Shown piece after piece: positions 16,135 through 23,689 of a DNA stretch of 64,000 nt; position 1 is the stretch's first letter; every line of letters starts with the position of its first letter. The notes beneath the pieces were generated by a model that saw only the letters and a list, made by a program, of their open reading frames with translations, searched no databases and was not told the DNA's origin. Position numbers and translations under genes: made by a program. The stretch is from positions 124,001-188,000 of the forward strand of contig JAXLYO010000013.1 in the NCBI GenBank assembly GCA_046351415.1, written 5' to 3'. The DNA comes from JABFRG01 sp046351415. GTDB taxonomy: Bacteria > Myxococcota_A > Polyangia > Polyangiales > Polyangiaceae.

Positions 16135-17976
16135 TCACTTCCGTTTCGCGATGCGCGGGGGTCGGTGCTCGAGGAGCTCGATCGCCGCGCAGAGCGCTTT
16201 GTCTCGGCACGGACCGATGGGGCCGCCAGCTTTCGGGAGCTCGGGGTATTCGACGAGCGGCTTCTCTCGGACGTCGGGGCCGGACCATGGCGGTGCGACG
16301 TGGGGCGTCTTGGCCTCCAGGTCTTTCGCAGCCTTCATGAACGGGTAGTAGATGTCGGGCTTGAGGCCAACGCGCTGAACGGGCTTGCCGTCGGGCAACG
16401 CATACAAATACGAGGTGACTCGAAGAACTCCGGTGCGAGGTTCGTCGTCCACGTACTCCTGGACGCAGCCTTTGCCATACGTCGGCGTTCCGACGATGAG
16501 GCCGCGTTTGTAGGCGGCCAGTGACCCCGCGAGAATTTCTGCGGCGCTCGCAGTATCGTAGTCGACGAGCGCCAAGACCGCGCCTTTCCACGATTCCTCT
16601 GCGGGCGGTTCGGACGTCACGTCTGGTGGTGCGACACCATCGTGTGAATGCATCGGGCACATGGGCGCCTTGGGGATGAAATGCGAGAGCGCATCGATCG
16701 CGCCATCGACGGAACCACCGCCGTTGCCGCGGAGATCGAGCACGATACCGTGGACGGGACGCTCTCCGTGCTTGAGGAGCGCAATCTCGCGACCCATTTC
16801 GACGCCGAGATTGTCGTGTACGTCTTCGACGCGAAACACCGCGAGGTCACCTTCGCCGTGCCGGATGCGTTCGACCATCGGCAAAGGAGGGCCGCCGCTC
16901 GGTGTCTCTGTATGGCGCTTGACCTTGAGCGTGACGATGAGCCCGCCGCGGAGTACACGCACGGTAGCCGTATCTTTGAGTTCGAAGGGCGCGACGGCGA
17001 GCTGATCGAGTTGCTCGAGAGATAGGCCTCCGGTCGTCACGTCATCGACCGCAAGGACGACGTCGGTTGCCAGAATGGGCGCGGTTGGTTCTTCGGCGAT
17101 CGCACCTAGGGCAGAAGGTCGTGCACGCTTCCAGATGCGACCTTTCGCGATGTCGTCGAGGTCGACGTCGTAGAGGGTGCTCTCTTCGTCGAGAGGTGCC
17201 CAGCTCGAGTGAGCGTCGACCTGCGGGACCCAGGCGCGTACGGCGCTCGCGAGGACGACCCCCTGCCAGTCTTGCTCGCTCAGCACGGGGATCATGCGGC
17301 TCTGCATGCGATCGACGTAGGCCTGTAGTTCGGGGCTCTTCTTGGCGAGTCCACCGGCGACTTTGCCGAGCTCTTCTGCCCTGGTGCGTGCCTTCGAATC
17401 GTCGGGGAGTTCTTTCGCTGCGGCAGCTTGCAGGTCGACGACGGGAACGCTCGCTTCGTATCCCTTGCGGTACGCTGCCAAGAGCTCGTTCGCAAAGGGC
17501 GCGAACGCGGTCGCGATCTCTTTGCTCTTTGCGCACGTCTCTCGCCGCTGCTCGAGATCAGCGAGCAGTGCGCCGGCGTGTTTCTGGATGACCTTCGGGA
17601 GCGGGGAATCGGCGCTGTCGACCAAATAGCCGTGCGGGTCGAGCCAGAGGAGGAGGTCCTTTTCGAAGCCCTTCGGATCAGTGGGCCCACGCGTGAAGGG
17701 CAGCCTCGATGCGACCTGCTTGACGATGCGACGGGCGTCGTCGCATGCAATCATCGGAAGCGCGCCGCTCGGGAGACGAAATGTTTGCGTCTCGTCGCCT
17801 TCGATGGCGTCGGAGGGGACCGCGCCAGCGTCTTCGGTTTCGTTCGCCACGGGAACTGGCGCAACCGCGACGGGCGGCGGTGGCGTGGGCTTTTGCTTGC
17901 AAGCATTGGCCCCGAGCGCGAGGACGCACGCGAGCACGAAACCTCGGTAAAAGGGATGCCGCTTTGCCCTCACCAC
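16135..17976 (-). CDS. S41 family C-terminal processing protease, probably exported
   Basis: 613 residues from GTG 17976 (GTG 17973 is equally possible). The N-terminal signal ends L-G-A-N-A-C, a weak lipobox with Cys26, then a Pro-rich linker. A helical domain (about 75-300) precedes a PDZ-like region (about 300-355) and the S41 core. The catalytic pair is visible: Ser477 in D-T-A-S-A-A-E-I and Lys502 in G-T-P-T-Y-G-K-G. They are 25 residues apart, as in known CtpA/Prc proteases, with D-L-R-G-N-G-G-G at 414-421. It acts in the periplasm or at a membrane face. It lies 68 bp downstream of the sigma factor gene. The open frame beyond 17976 overlaps that gene and is spurious. Confidence 0.85.
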   Translation of the reverse strand: MVRAKRHPFYRGFVLACVLALGANACKQKPTPPPPVAVAPVPVANETEDAGAVPSDAIEGDETQTFRLPSGALPMIACDDARRIVKQVASRLPFTRGPTDPKGFEKDLLLWLDPHGYLVDSADSPLPKVIQKHAGALLADLEQRRETCAKSKEIATAFAPFANELLAAYRKGYEASVPVVDLQAAAAKELPDDSKARTRAEELGKVAGGLAKKSPELQAYVDRMQSRMIPVLSEQDWQGVVLASAVRAWVPQVDAHSSWAPLDEESTLYDVDLDDIAKGRIWKRARPSALGAIAEEPTAPILATDVVLAVDDVTTGGLSLEQLDQLAVAPFELKDTATVRVLRGGLIVTLKVKRHTETPSGGPPLPMVERIRHGEGDLAVFRVEDVHDNLGVEMGREIALLKHGERPVHGIVLDLRGNGGGSVDGAIDALSHFIPKAPMCPMHSHDGVAPPDVTSEPPAEESWKGAVLALVDYDTASAAEILAGSLAAYKRGLIVGTPTYGKGCVQEYVDDEPRTGVLRVTSYLYALPDGKPVQRVGLKPDIYYPFMKAAKDLEAKTPHVAPPWSGPDVREKPLVEYPELPKAGGPIGPCRDKALCAAIELLEHRPPRIAKRK

Positions 17977-18044
17977 GCGAACGTTAGCCGCATTTTCCGA
18001 AAATGGGCACAACTTGACGGAATTCGGGGGCTTCGGCCCTCGGC

Positions 18045-18878
18045 TCAGCCAGCTTTCGCGTACTCGAAAAGCTCTCCGCGCAGACGGGTCCGGGCGCGAT
18101 CCTCGAGCTGCCTTACGCGTTCCTTGCTGACGCCCAGCATGACGCCGAGCTGCTCGAGCGTGACCGGATCGTCGTTCATCAGACGAACCTTCACGATGAG
18201 CTGCTCTCGCTCGGGCAAACGCGAAAGGGCTTTGGCAACGTCCTCCCTTCGCCATTTCGCCATCTCACGACTCGAGGTCTCGTCTTCCGGCGAGGGATTC
18301 GGAGAGGGTAGCCGCGCTTCGATACTGTCTCGGCCCTCGGCATCGGTCGCTTGGAGGCCGCCCGCGAGACGTACTTCGCGCGCCGAGATGAGCGGAAGAA
18401 GTTCACGGACGCGTGCTTCCGAAAGCCCTGAAGCCGATGCGAGTGCTGCGGGGTTGCTCTCACCCGTGCGCCGGTAGAGCCGGAGCACCTTTCGCTCGCC
18501 CTTGGTCGTTCCGAGTCGAACGACACGATAGGATCGCACGACGTATTCGCGAATCTCAGCCCGGATCCAGTAGGCGGCGTAAGTTGCGAGGCGACAGTCG
18601 TGCGCCGGGTCGAATTTCTCCACCGCCTTCAGGAGGCCGAGATTGCCTTGTTGGATCAGGTCTTCGAGTGGTGTACCCCACCTTCGGTATTCTTTGGCGA
18701 TGGTGATGACGAAAGGAAGGCACGCTTTCACCAGCATGAGACCTGCGTTGCGTTCTCCGGCACGATGTCGCTTCGCGAGTTCGTATTCCTGCTCGCGCGT
18801 GAGCTGCGCTCCCCCACCACGGTCGGCGAGGTCGGCGCGATAGCGGCGAAGTACTTCGGAGCTGTCGTGACTTTGCAT
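18045..18878 (-). CDS. RpoH-like (heat-shock type) sigma-70 family factor
   Basis: 277 residues from ATG 18878, with AAGGAGG upstream. Region 2 spans about 45-115 (core-binding and -10 recognition, with D-L-I-Q-Q-G-N-L-G-L-L-K-A-V-E-K-F-D). The 'RpoH box' position carries T-K-G-E-R-K-V-L-R-L-Y-R-R at 125-137. Region 4 with its HTH is at about 239-267 (V-T-L-E-Q-L-G-x-M-L-G-V-S-K-E-R-V-R-Q-L-E). There is no region 1.1. Length and box match the RpoH group, but myxobacteria carry several related group 3 sigmas, so the exact role is open. The S41 protease follows on the same strand. Confidence 0.82.
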   Translation of the reverse strand: MQSHDSSEVLRRYRADLADRGGGAQLTREQEYELAKRHRAGERNAGLMLVKACLPFVITIAKEYRRWGTPLEDLIQQGNLGLLKAVEKFDPAHDCRLATYAAYWIRAEIREYVVRSYRVVRLGTTKGERKVLRLYRRTGESNPAALASASGLSEARVRELLPLISAREVRLAGGLQATDAEGRDSIEARLPSPNPSPEDETSSREMAKWRREDVAKALSRLPEREQLIVKVRLMNDDPVTLEQLGVMLGVSKERVRQLEDRARTRLRGELFEYAKAG

Positions 18879-18940
18879 GGCGCCCTCCTTGGGTGAGCCT
18901 GACTTTGAGAGGGGTGGATTGCAGGAGCGATGCCAACGAA

Positions 18941-18955
18941 CCGCGCGCCGCGCGG
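18941..18955. repeat. GC palindrome upstream of the sigma factor
   Basis: CCGCGCG (18941-18947), one base, then CGCGCGG (18949-18955), lying 62-77 bp upstream of the sigma factor start. It could be an operator or a 5'-leader hairpin. In a high-GC genome such palindromes also arise by chance. Confidence 0.3.
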
Positions 18956-19108
18956 GCTTCAACGTTATGAAATTGCAGCTGATTAAATCCCGCTAGGTTT
19001 GTGTTTAGAAGAGTTCCGGCAATCGATGCTCCGAGGGTCGATGCAGCGTGCAACCTTTGCGCGAAAGCGCCTTGCCAATGATCGAACCCACGCGCTAACA
19101 CCCTCGAA

Positions 19109-19642
19109 GTGCAGTGGATTCTCGTGCTCGGGTGTCGTGTCGAACGGAGCGGTAGCGCACTCCGGGGCACCCTCTCGCGCCGAGTGGAGCACGCCGCGAA
19201 GGTCTTTCGTGAGCTCGACCAAGCGGGCGAAGCGGCTCAGGTCGTCGCCACAGGGGGCATACGATGGGAAGGTGAGCTCGAGTGCGACGCCATGCGAGAT
19301 GCCCTCATTGGCCTCGGAGTGCCTTCGTCGCGCATTCTGACGGAACCACACGCCCGCAATACGCGCGAGAACGCAAACTACACGGCTGCTCTCCTACAAC
19401 CGTATCTTGCGAATGGTGACCGTCTCCTGCTCGTGACGAGCGACTGGCACCTGCCTCGCGCCGACATGCTTTTTCGCGAAGCAGGCCTTCCCGCGACACC
19501 TCATTGCCCCCAAGAACCCGCGGACATGATGGCTTTGCCACGGCGCTTGTTTTGGCGCGCGCGTGAAGGCGTCGCCATGGTGAAAGATCGCATTCTCGTC
19601 GAGGCCAAGCGTGTTTCCTCCGCGAGAAGGAATCCACGATGA
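19109..19642 (+). CDS. DUF218 (SanA/YdcF/ElyC-like) protein
   Basis: 177 residues from GTG 19109. It begins at once with the hydrophobic strand I-L-V-L-G-C-R-V and contains V-V-A-T-G-G, a central E-x-x-A-R-N-T-R-E-N-A block (near 80-90) and L-L-V-T-S-D-W-H-L-P-R-A. These are the conserved features of the DUF218 Rossmann-like domain. Relatives act in envelope metabolism or vancomycin tolerance; the reaction is unclear. The usual N-terminal membrane helices are missing, so this is the domain alone. Its stop overlaps the next start by four bases, implying translational coupling with the HEAT-cyclophilin lipoprotein. Confidence 0.82.
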   Translation: MQWILVLGCRVERSGSALRGTLSRRVEHAAKVFRELDQAGEAAQVVATGGIRWEGELECDAMRDALIGLGVPSSRILTEPHARNTRENANYTAALLQPYLANGDRLLLVTSDWHLPRADMLFREAGLPATPHCPQEPADMMALPRRLFWRAREGVAMVKDRILVEAKRVSSARRNPR

Positions 19643-21891
19643 GTCGCTCTGTCTCGCACATTCCGCGCGTCACACGGAAAGCCTGCGGCCTTCTTTCTCT
19701 GAGTTTCGTCATCTCCTTGGGGGCCGTCGGTTGCTCGAAGGGAAACAGCGTGGCTCCCACCGAGTCCGAAGCAGGCCCCTCCACGCACGCCGCAGGAACG
19801 CCCGACCTCGACGTGCTCGCGCTCGAAGACGCGCGGCAGGCGATGGATGTTCCGAAGGATGCTCTCGCGACGCGAGACCTCGCAAAGAAGCGACGGCTTG
19901 CACGCGCGCTCGCGCGAATCGCGGACGAACGGAGTGCCGATATTCTCCTTGGTGCGCTTCCTCTCGAGGACGCCGAAACGCTTTCGTACGTCACGTACGG
20001 TCTCGGGTTCTCGTGTGCACAGCGCGAAGAGAAGCACGTGAGGGCGCTCTCGGCTCGGTTCGCGTCTCTTCCACCGTCGCCGCTCTCTGCGCCGGGCGCG
20101 AGCTACGACGTTCGAGCAACGTTGCTGCGGGCGATGGCGCGGTGTGGAGGAGAGCTCGCGGAAACCACCCTTCGCGCCGCGCTCGCGGGCCCCGACGACG
20201 CCGATCGTACGCGGGCAGCGTTTGCGCTCGGCGACATGGCGTCGCGCCGCCGAACGCTCTCGCCGGACTCTGTTTCGGCGCTCCTCGCCGCGGCGGCGGG
20301 AGACCAAGCGCACCCGCCCCTGATGGCTGCATTCTACCCGCTTTCCCGCTTGAAGGCCGACACCGAACTTCCGCTCCTCGAAGCCGCGAAACAGGCTTTG
20401 ACGAGGCCCGGACCCGACCGCGTGTTCGTCATTCGGGCGCTCGCCAAGGGCGGACCGAGCGCCATTCCAGAGCTCCTGCGCGTCGTCAAAGCCGGCGAAG
20501 CGGACGCGGCGCTCGCGTTCAAGCCAGAAGAGCGTGCGGAGGCGGCGCGCGCGCTCGGGCAAGCCGGTGCGCTCGGGCAAGCGGCGCTCGCAGAGGCGCT
20601 CTCCAGCCTGATGCCCGCGAAAGATCCGTTCGCGGTTACGCTGCTGGGCGGACCGCTCTACGGGGTGCTGCTCAACTTGCTCGACGGCGTCAAAGAAGAC
20701 CCGCCGAAGGTCCTCACGACGGCGCTCTTCGCGGTCGCGAACTATCGTCCCCCGGGTGATCCGCAGGGAAGCCTCGGTCGGCGCATCGATACACTGCGGT
20801 GCAAGGCGGCGACGCCCCTCGCGAAGGGAAGCATCGACGCCGATGTCCTCGAAAAGTGCGCGGCGAAAGGTACGGCCGCTTGGGAATCCGCGCGGCTCGC
20901 GGCGCTCACGAAAAAGCCCCTCGTTCGGGAACGCAGAGCCGCATGGAGCGAGCTCGTTCGTAGCGCGAACGTGCGGGTCGCCCTCGAAGCGCTGCAGGCC
21001 TTCGAGCAACACGGCGAGCTCTCCGAAGCGGGAAGGGAAGCCCTCGTCCTTGCCCTCTCGAGCAAGAAAGCCGGTCTCACGGCGGTGGCGGCGGAGGTCA
21101 TCTTCAAGCGGCCCGAGCGCGCCTATGCGGTTTCCGCCAAAGAGCGAAAAGCCGCACTCGACCCCCACGCCCCACCGCCCGTGCCCTTCGAGAATCCCGA
21201 GAAGGAAGTCGACCCTCGTGTGGCGGCTGCATTGACGCAAGCGCTCGGCTTCGCGTGGCCCGAGGATGCGGTCGAGACACGCACGCTTCTCCTCGATGCG
21301 GCCTCCGCGGTGCATTTGAAGGAAGCGCTGCCATCCGCCAAGAGGCAGTGCGCAGACCCCAACGTGACGGTGCGCAAGCGTGCGCAGGCTGCGCTTCGCC
21401 TTCTTGGCGAGGAAGCCTCGTGCGCTCCCATGCCCGCCGGCGTCGGGAAGGTTCCGCTCCCGACGCTCCTCGCCAAGGACACGCGGATTACGTTCCGCAC
21501 CGACGCTGGAGAGCTCGGGCTCACACTCGAACCCGCACTCGCACCGATTGCGACATCGAGGCTCCTCGCGCTCGTCAAACAGGGGTTCTACAAGAACATC
21601 GTCGTGCATCGCGTCGTTCCGGGCTTCGTGGTCCAATTCGGAGACCCGGGAGCCGATGGGTATGGGGGTGCAGGGTCGCTCCTTCGCTGCGAGACGGCCC
21701 CTGTGCCTTTCGACAAGCTCGCCGTCGGAATTGCGCTCGCAGGGCGCGATACGGGCTCGAGTCAGCTGTTCGTGACGCTCTCGCGTACCCCACACCTCGA
21801 CGGCGAATACTCACTCATCGGACACGCCGATGGCGACTGGGCTAGCGTGGCGGAGGGCGACGTGATTCAAGACGCGCACGCTTCGGAGTAA
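19639..21891 (+). CDS. lipoprotein with HEAT-like repeats and C-terminal cyclophilin-type PPIase domain
   Basis: 750 residues. The signal peptide ends G-A-V-G-C with Cys32. From about 60 to 600 the protein is a run of Ala/Leu-rich helices with HEAT-like spacing. The last 140 residues (about 610-750) match cyclophilin: F-Y-K-N-I-V-V-H-R-V-V-P-G-F-V-V-Q-F-G-D-P-G-A-D-G-Y-G-G. The active-site Arg (H-R-V) and the Q-x-G-D are kept, and S-Q-L-F-V-T-L-S follows, so peptidyl-prolyl isomerase activity is plausible. It would work outside the cytoplasm as an anchored chaperone. It overlaps the DUF218 gene by ATGA and lies 10 bp before coaX. Confidence 0.82.
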   Translation: MSRSVSHIPRVTRKACGLLSLSFVISLGAVGCSKGNSVAPTESEAGPSTHAAGTPDLDVLALEDARQAMDVPKDALATRDLAKKRRLARALARIADERSADILLGALPLEDAETLSYVTYGLGFSCAQREEKHVRALSARFASLPPSPLSAPGASYDVRATLLRAMARCGGELAETTLRAALAGPDDADRTRAAFALGDMASRRRTLSPDSVSALLAAAAGDQAHPPLMAAFYPLSRLKADTELPLLEAAKQALTRPGPDRVFVIRALAKGGPSAIPELLRVVKAGEADAALAFKPEERAEAARALGQAGALGQAALAEALSSLMPAKDPFAVTLLGGPLYGVLLNLLDGVKEDPPKVLTTALFAVANYRPPGDPQGSLGRRIDTLRCKAATPLAKGSIDADVLEKCAAKGTAAWESARLAALTKKPLVRERRAAWSELVRSANVRVALEALQAFEQHGELSEAGREALVLALSSKKAGLTAVAAEVIFKRPERAYAVSAKERKAALDPHAPPPVPFENPEKEVDPRVAAALTQALGFAWPEDAVETRTLLLDAASAVHLKEALPSAKRQCADPNVTVRKRAQAALRLLGEEASCAPMPAGVGKVPLPTLLAKDTRITFRTDAGELGLTLEPALAPIATSRLLALVKQGFYKNIVVHRVVPGFVVQFGDPGADGYGGAGSLLRCETAPVPFDKLAVGIALAGRDTGSSQLFVTLSRTPHLDGEYSLIGHADGDWASVAEGDVIQDAHASE

Positions 21892-21901
21892 AGAGGAAAC
21901 C

Positions 21902-22687
21902 ATGCTTCTCACCATCGACGTCGGCAACACGAACATCGTCTACGGCCTTTTCGAGGGAACGAAACTCCTGCACCAGTTTCGCGTCGAGAGCACGCGTGGG
22001 CGCACGGCCGACGAATTCGCGGTGACGCTGAGGGCACTTCTTTCGATGCACGATCTCTCCCCCAAAGACGTGCACGCGGCCATCGTTGCCTCCGTCGTTC
22101 CCTCATTGACCGAGCCCATGGCCGCTCTGGTCAAGCGTGCCTTCGGGATCGACGCACTCATCGTAGGGCCCGGCATCAAGAGTGGGATGCCCATCCTCTA
22201 TGAGAATCCGCGTGAAGTCGGCGCCGATCGCATCGTCAATGCAGTGGCTGCCTACGAGCGTGTTCCCAAGGCGAGCAAAGGCACGAGCGGAGTCATCGTC
22301 GTCGACTTCGGAACGGCCACGACGTTCGACTGCATTTCCCCCAAGGGCGAGTATTTGGGCGGCGTCATTTGCCCGGGCATTCAGATCAGCGCCGACGCTC
22401 TCTTTGCGCGCGCCGCGAAACTGCCTCGCGTCGAAATCGCGAAGCCGCCCAAGGCGGTCGGGCGTAACACGATTCACTCGATGCAGTCAGGCATCGTCTT
22501 TGGTTACGTGGGCTTGGTCGATGGACTCGTCGAACGGCTCGCTTCCGAACTCGGTGTTCCGTGTCACGTCATCGCGACGGGCGGCCTCGCGACACTCATC
22601 GCGCCCCTCACGAAGACCATCGTCGACGTCGACGACGTACTCACCCTCGAGGGGTTGCGTCTGCTGTACGAGCGGAACGTGGGATGA
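21902..22687 (+). CDS. coaX: type III pantothenate kinase
   Basis: 261 residues. It phosphorylates pantothenate in the first step of CoA synthesis. The ASKHA-fold phosphate-1 motif D-V-G-N-T-N (6-11) opens the protein; G-A-D-R-I-V-N-A and V-V-D-F-G-T-A-T-T-F-D follow, and a C-terminal A-T-G-G-L-A completes the pattern. The length is typical. AAGAGGAAACC precedes the ATG. The stop overlaps the start of the following ABC permease. Confidence 0.93.
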   Translation: MLLTIDVGNTNIVYGLFEGTKLLHQFRVESTRGRTADEFAVTLRALLSMHDLSPKDVHAAIVASVVPSLTEPMAALVKRAFGIDALIVGPGIKSGMPILYENPREVGADRIVNAVAAYERVPKASKGTSGVIVVDFGTATTFDCISPKGEYLGGVICPGIQISADALFARAAKLPRVEIAKPPKAVGRNTIHSMQSGIVFGYVGLVDGLVERLASELGVPCHVIATGGLATLIAPLTKTIVDVDDVLTLEGLRLLYERNVG

Positions 22688-23661
22688 AGCAGAAGACTCC
22701 GTGGGCGGTCGTCGGCGCGAGCGTCGTTCTGGCGGTCGTGGTCGCGCTGTTCGTGGGAGCAGAGCCCATTTCCGCGATGCGTGCTGTCACGGATGGTTCG
22801 TCGTTCGACCACGCGGTCGTGTTCGAGCTGCGCGCACCGCGGGCCATCTTGGCGGCCCTCGCAGGGGCAGCCCTTGCGGCGAGTGGCGCAGCCTTGCAAT
22901 CGACGTTGCGCAATGCGCTCGCGGAACCGTACCTGCTCGGAGTCTCCGGGGGAGCCGCGTTCGGTGCGACGCTCGCGGTCGTGGTGGGTTTTTCCGGCGC
23001 CACGATCCTGGGCGCTGCCATTCTTCCGATCTCTGCGCTTCTCGGGGGGCTCGTCGCGACGCTCCTCGTTTTGTCTCTTGGCGGTGATCGCGGCAAGAGG
23101 GGAGACCGCGTGCTCTTGGGAGGCGTGGTGATCAACACGATTGCAGCGGGGCTCGTCACCGTTGGCAAGAACCTCACCCGCGAAGCGCGCACCCAGGAGC
23201 TTCTGCACTGGCTGACAGGCTTTCTCGATTTGCCAGGGAAGAACCAGCTCGTGGTGCTTTCACTCTATGTCGCCATCGGACTCGGCATCCTTCTCTACGA
23301 TGCTCCGCGCCTCGACTTGCTGGTGCTGGGTCGTGATCGCGCGACCACGCTGGGCCTCGACGCGCGCGCGCTGGAGGTCCGGGTCTTTCTGGCTGCCTCG
23401 CTCATGACGGGCGCGATCGTGAGTCAGACGGGCCTCATCGGGTTCGTTGGCCTCGTGGTCCCCCATGCTTCGCGCTTTTTCGTCGGGCCCCAGATGCGCC
23501 GGCTCTTGCCGGTCACGATGGTAACGGGGGCGACATTTCTCGTTCTGTGCGATGCCGTCTCTCGCTGTTCTTTCCGTGTACTACATACGGAAGTGCCCGT
23601 AGGAGCGGTGACCGCGCTGCTCGGCGGCCCCGTGTTCCTCTGGCTCTTGAGAAAGCGCTAG
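22684..23661 (+). CDS. FecCD/BtuC family ABC transporter permease
   Basis: 325 residues from ATG 22684, overlapping the coaX stop by four bases. It has about nine hydrophobic helices with the family signature R-A-P-R-A-I-L-A-A-L-A-G-A-A-L-A-A-S-G near the N-terminus, then L-A-E-P-x-L-L-G-V-S-G-G-A, and late G-x-I-G-F-V-G-L-V-V-P-H. Members import siderophores, haem or cobalamin with a BtuD-type ATPase and a BtuF-type binding protein. Neither partner lies in the window. A TonB-dependent receptor is 8 kb away on the other strand, but no link is shown. Confidence 0.88.
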   Translation: MKQKTPWAVVGASVVLAVVVALFVGAEPISAMRAVTDGSSFDHAVVFELRAPRAILAALAGAALAASGAALQSTLRNALAEPYLLGVSGGAAFGATLAVVVGFSGATILGAAILPISALLGGLVATLLVLSLGGDRGKRGDRVLLGGVVINTIAAGLVTVGKNLTREARTQELLHWLTGFLDLPGKNQLVVLSLYVAIGLGILLYDAPRLDLLVLGRDRATTLGLDARALEVRVFLAASLMTGAIVSQTGLIGFVGLVVPHASRFFVGPQMRRLLPVTMVTGATFLVLCDAVSRCSFRVLHTEVPVGAVTALLGGPVFLWLLRKR

Positions 23662-23662
23662 A

Positions 23663-23681
23663 CCGACTCTGCTGAAGTCGG
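23663..23681. terminator. short hairpin between convergent genes
   Basis: CCGACT (23663-23668) and AGTCGG (23676-23681) form a 6-bp stem with a 7-base loop, within the 28-bp gap between the permease stop and the convergent lipoprotein stop. No T-tract, so a weak call. Confidence 0.4.
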
Positions 23682-23689
23682 CGATACGC

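Noticed and set aside
17977..18255. N-terminal extension of the S41 protease
   Set aside because: Overlaps the 3' end of the sigma factor gene and would bury the signal peptide.
19501..21795. 764-codon minus-strand open frame
   Set aside because: Antisense of the HEAT-cyclophilin gene, Arg/Glu-rich, no recognisable domain.
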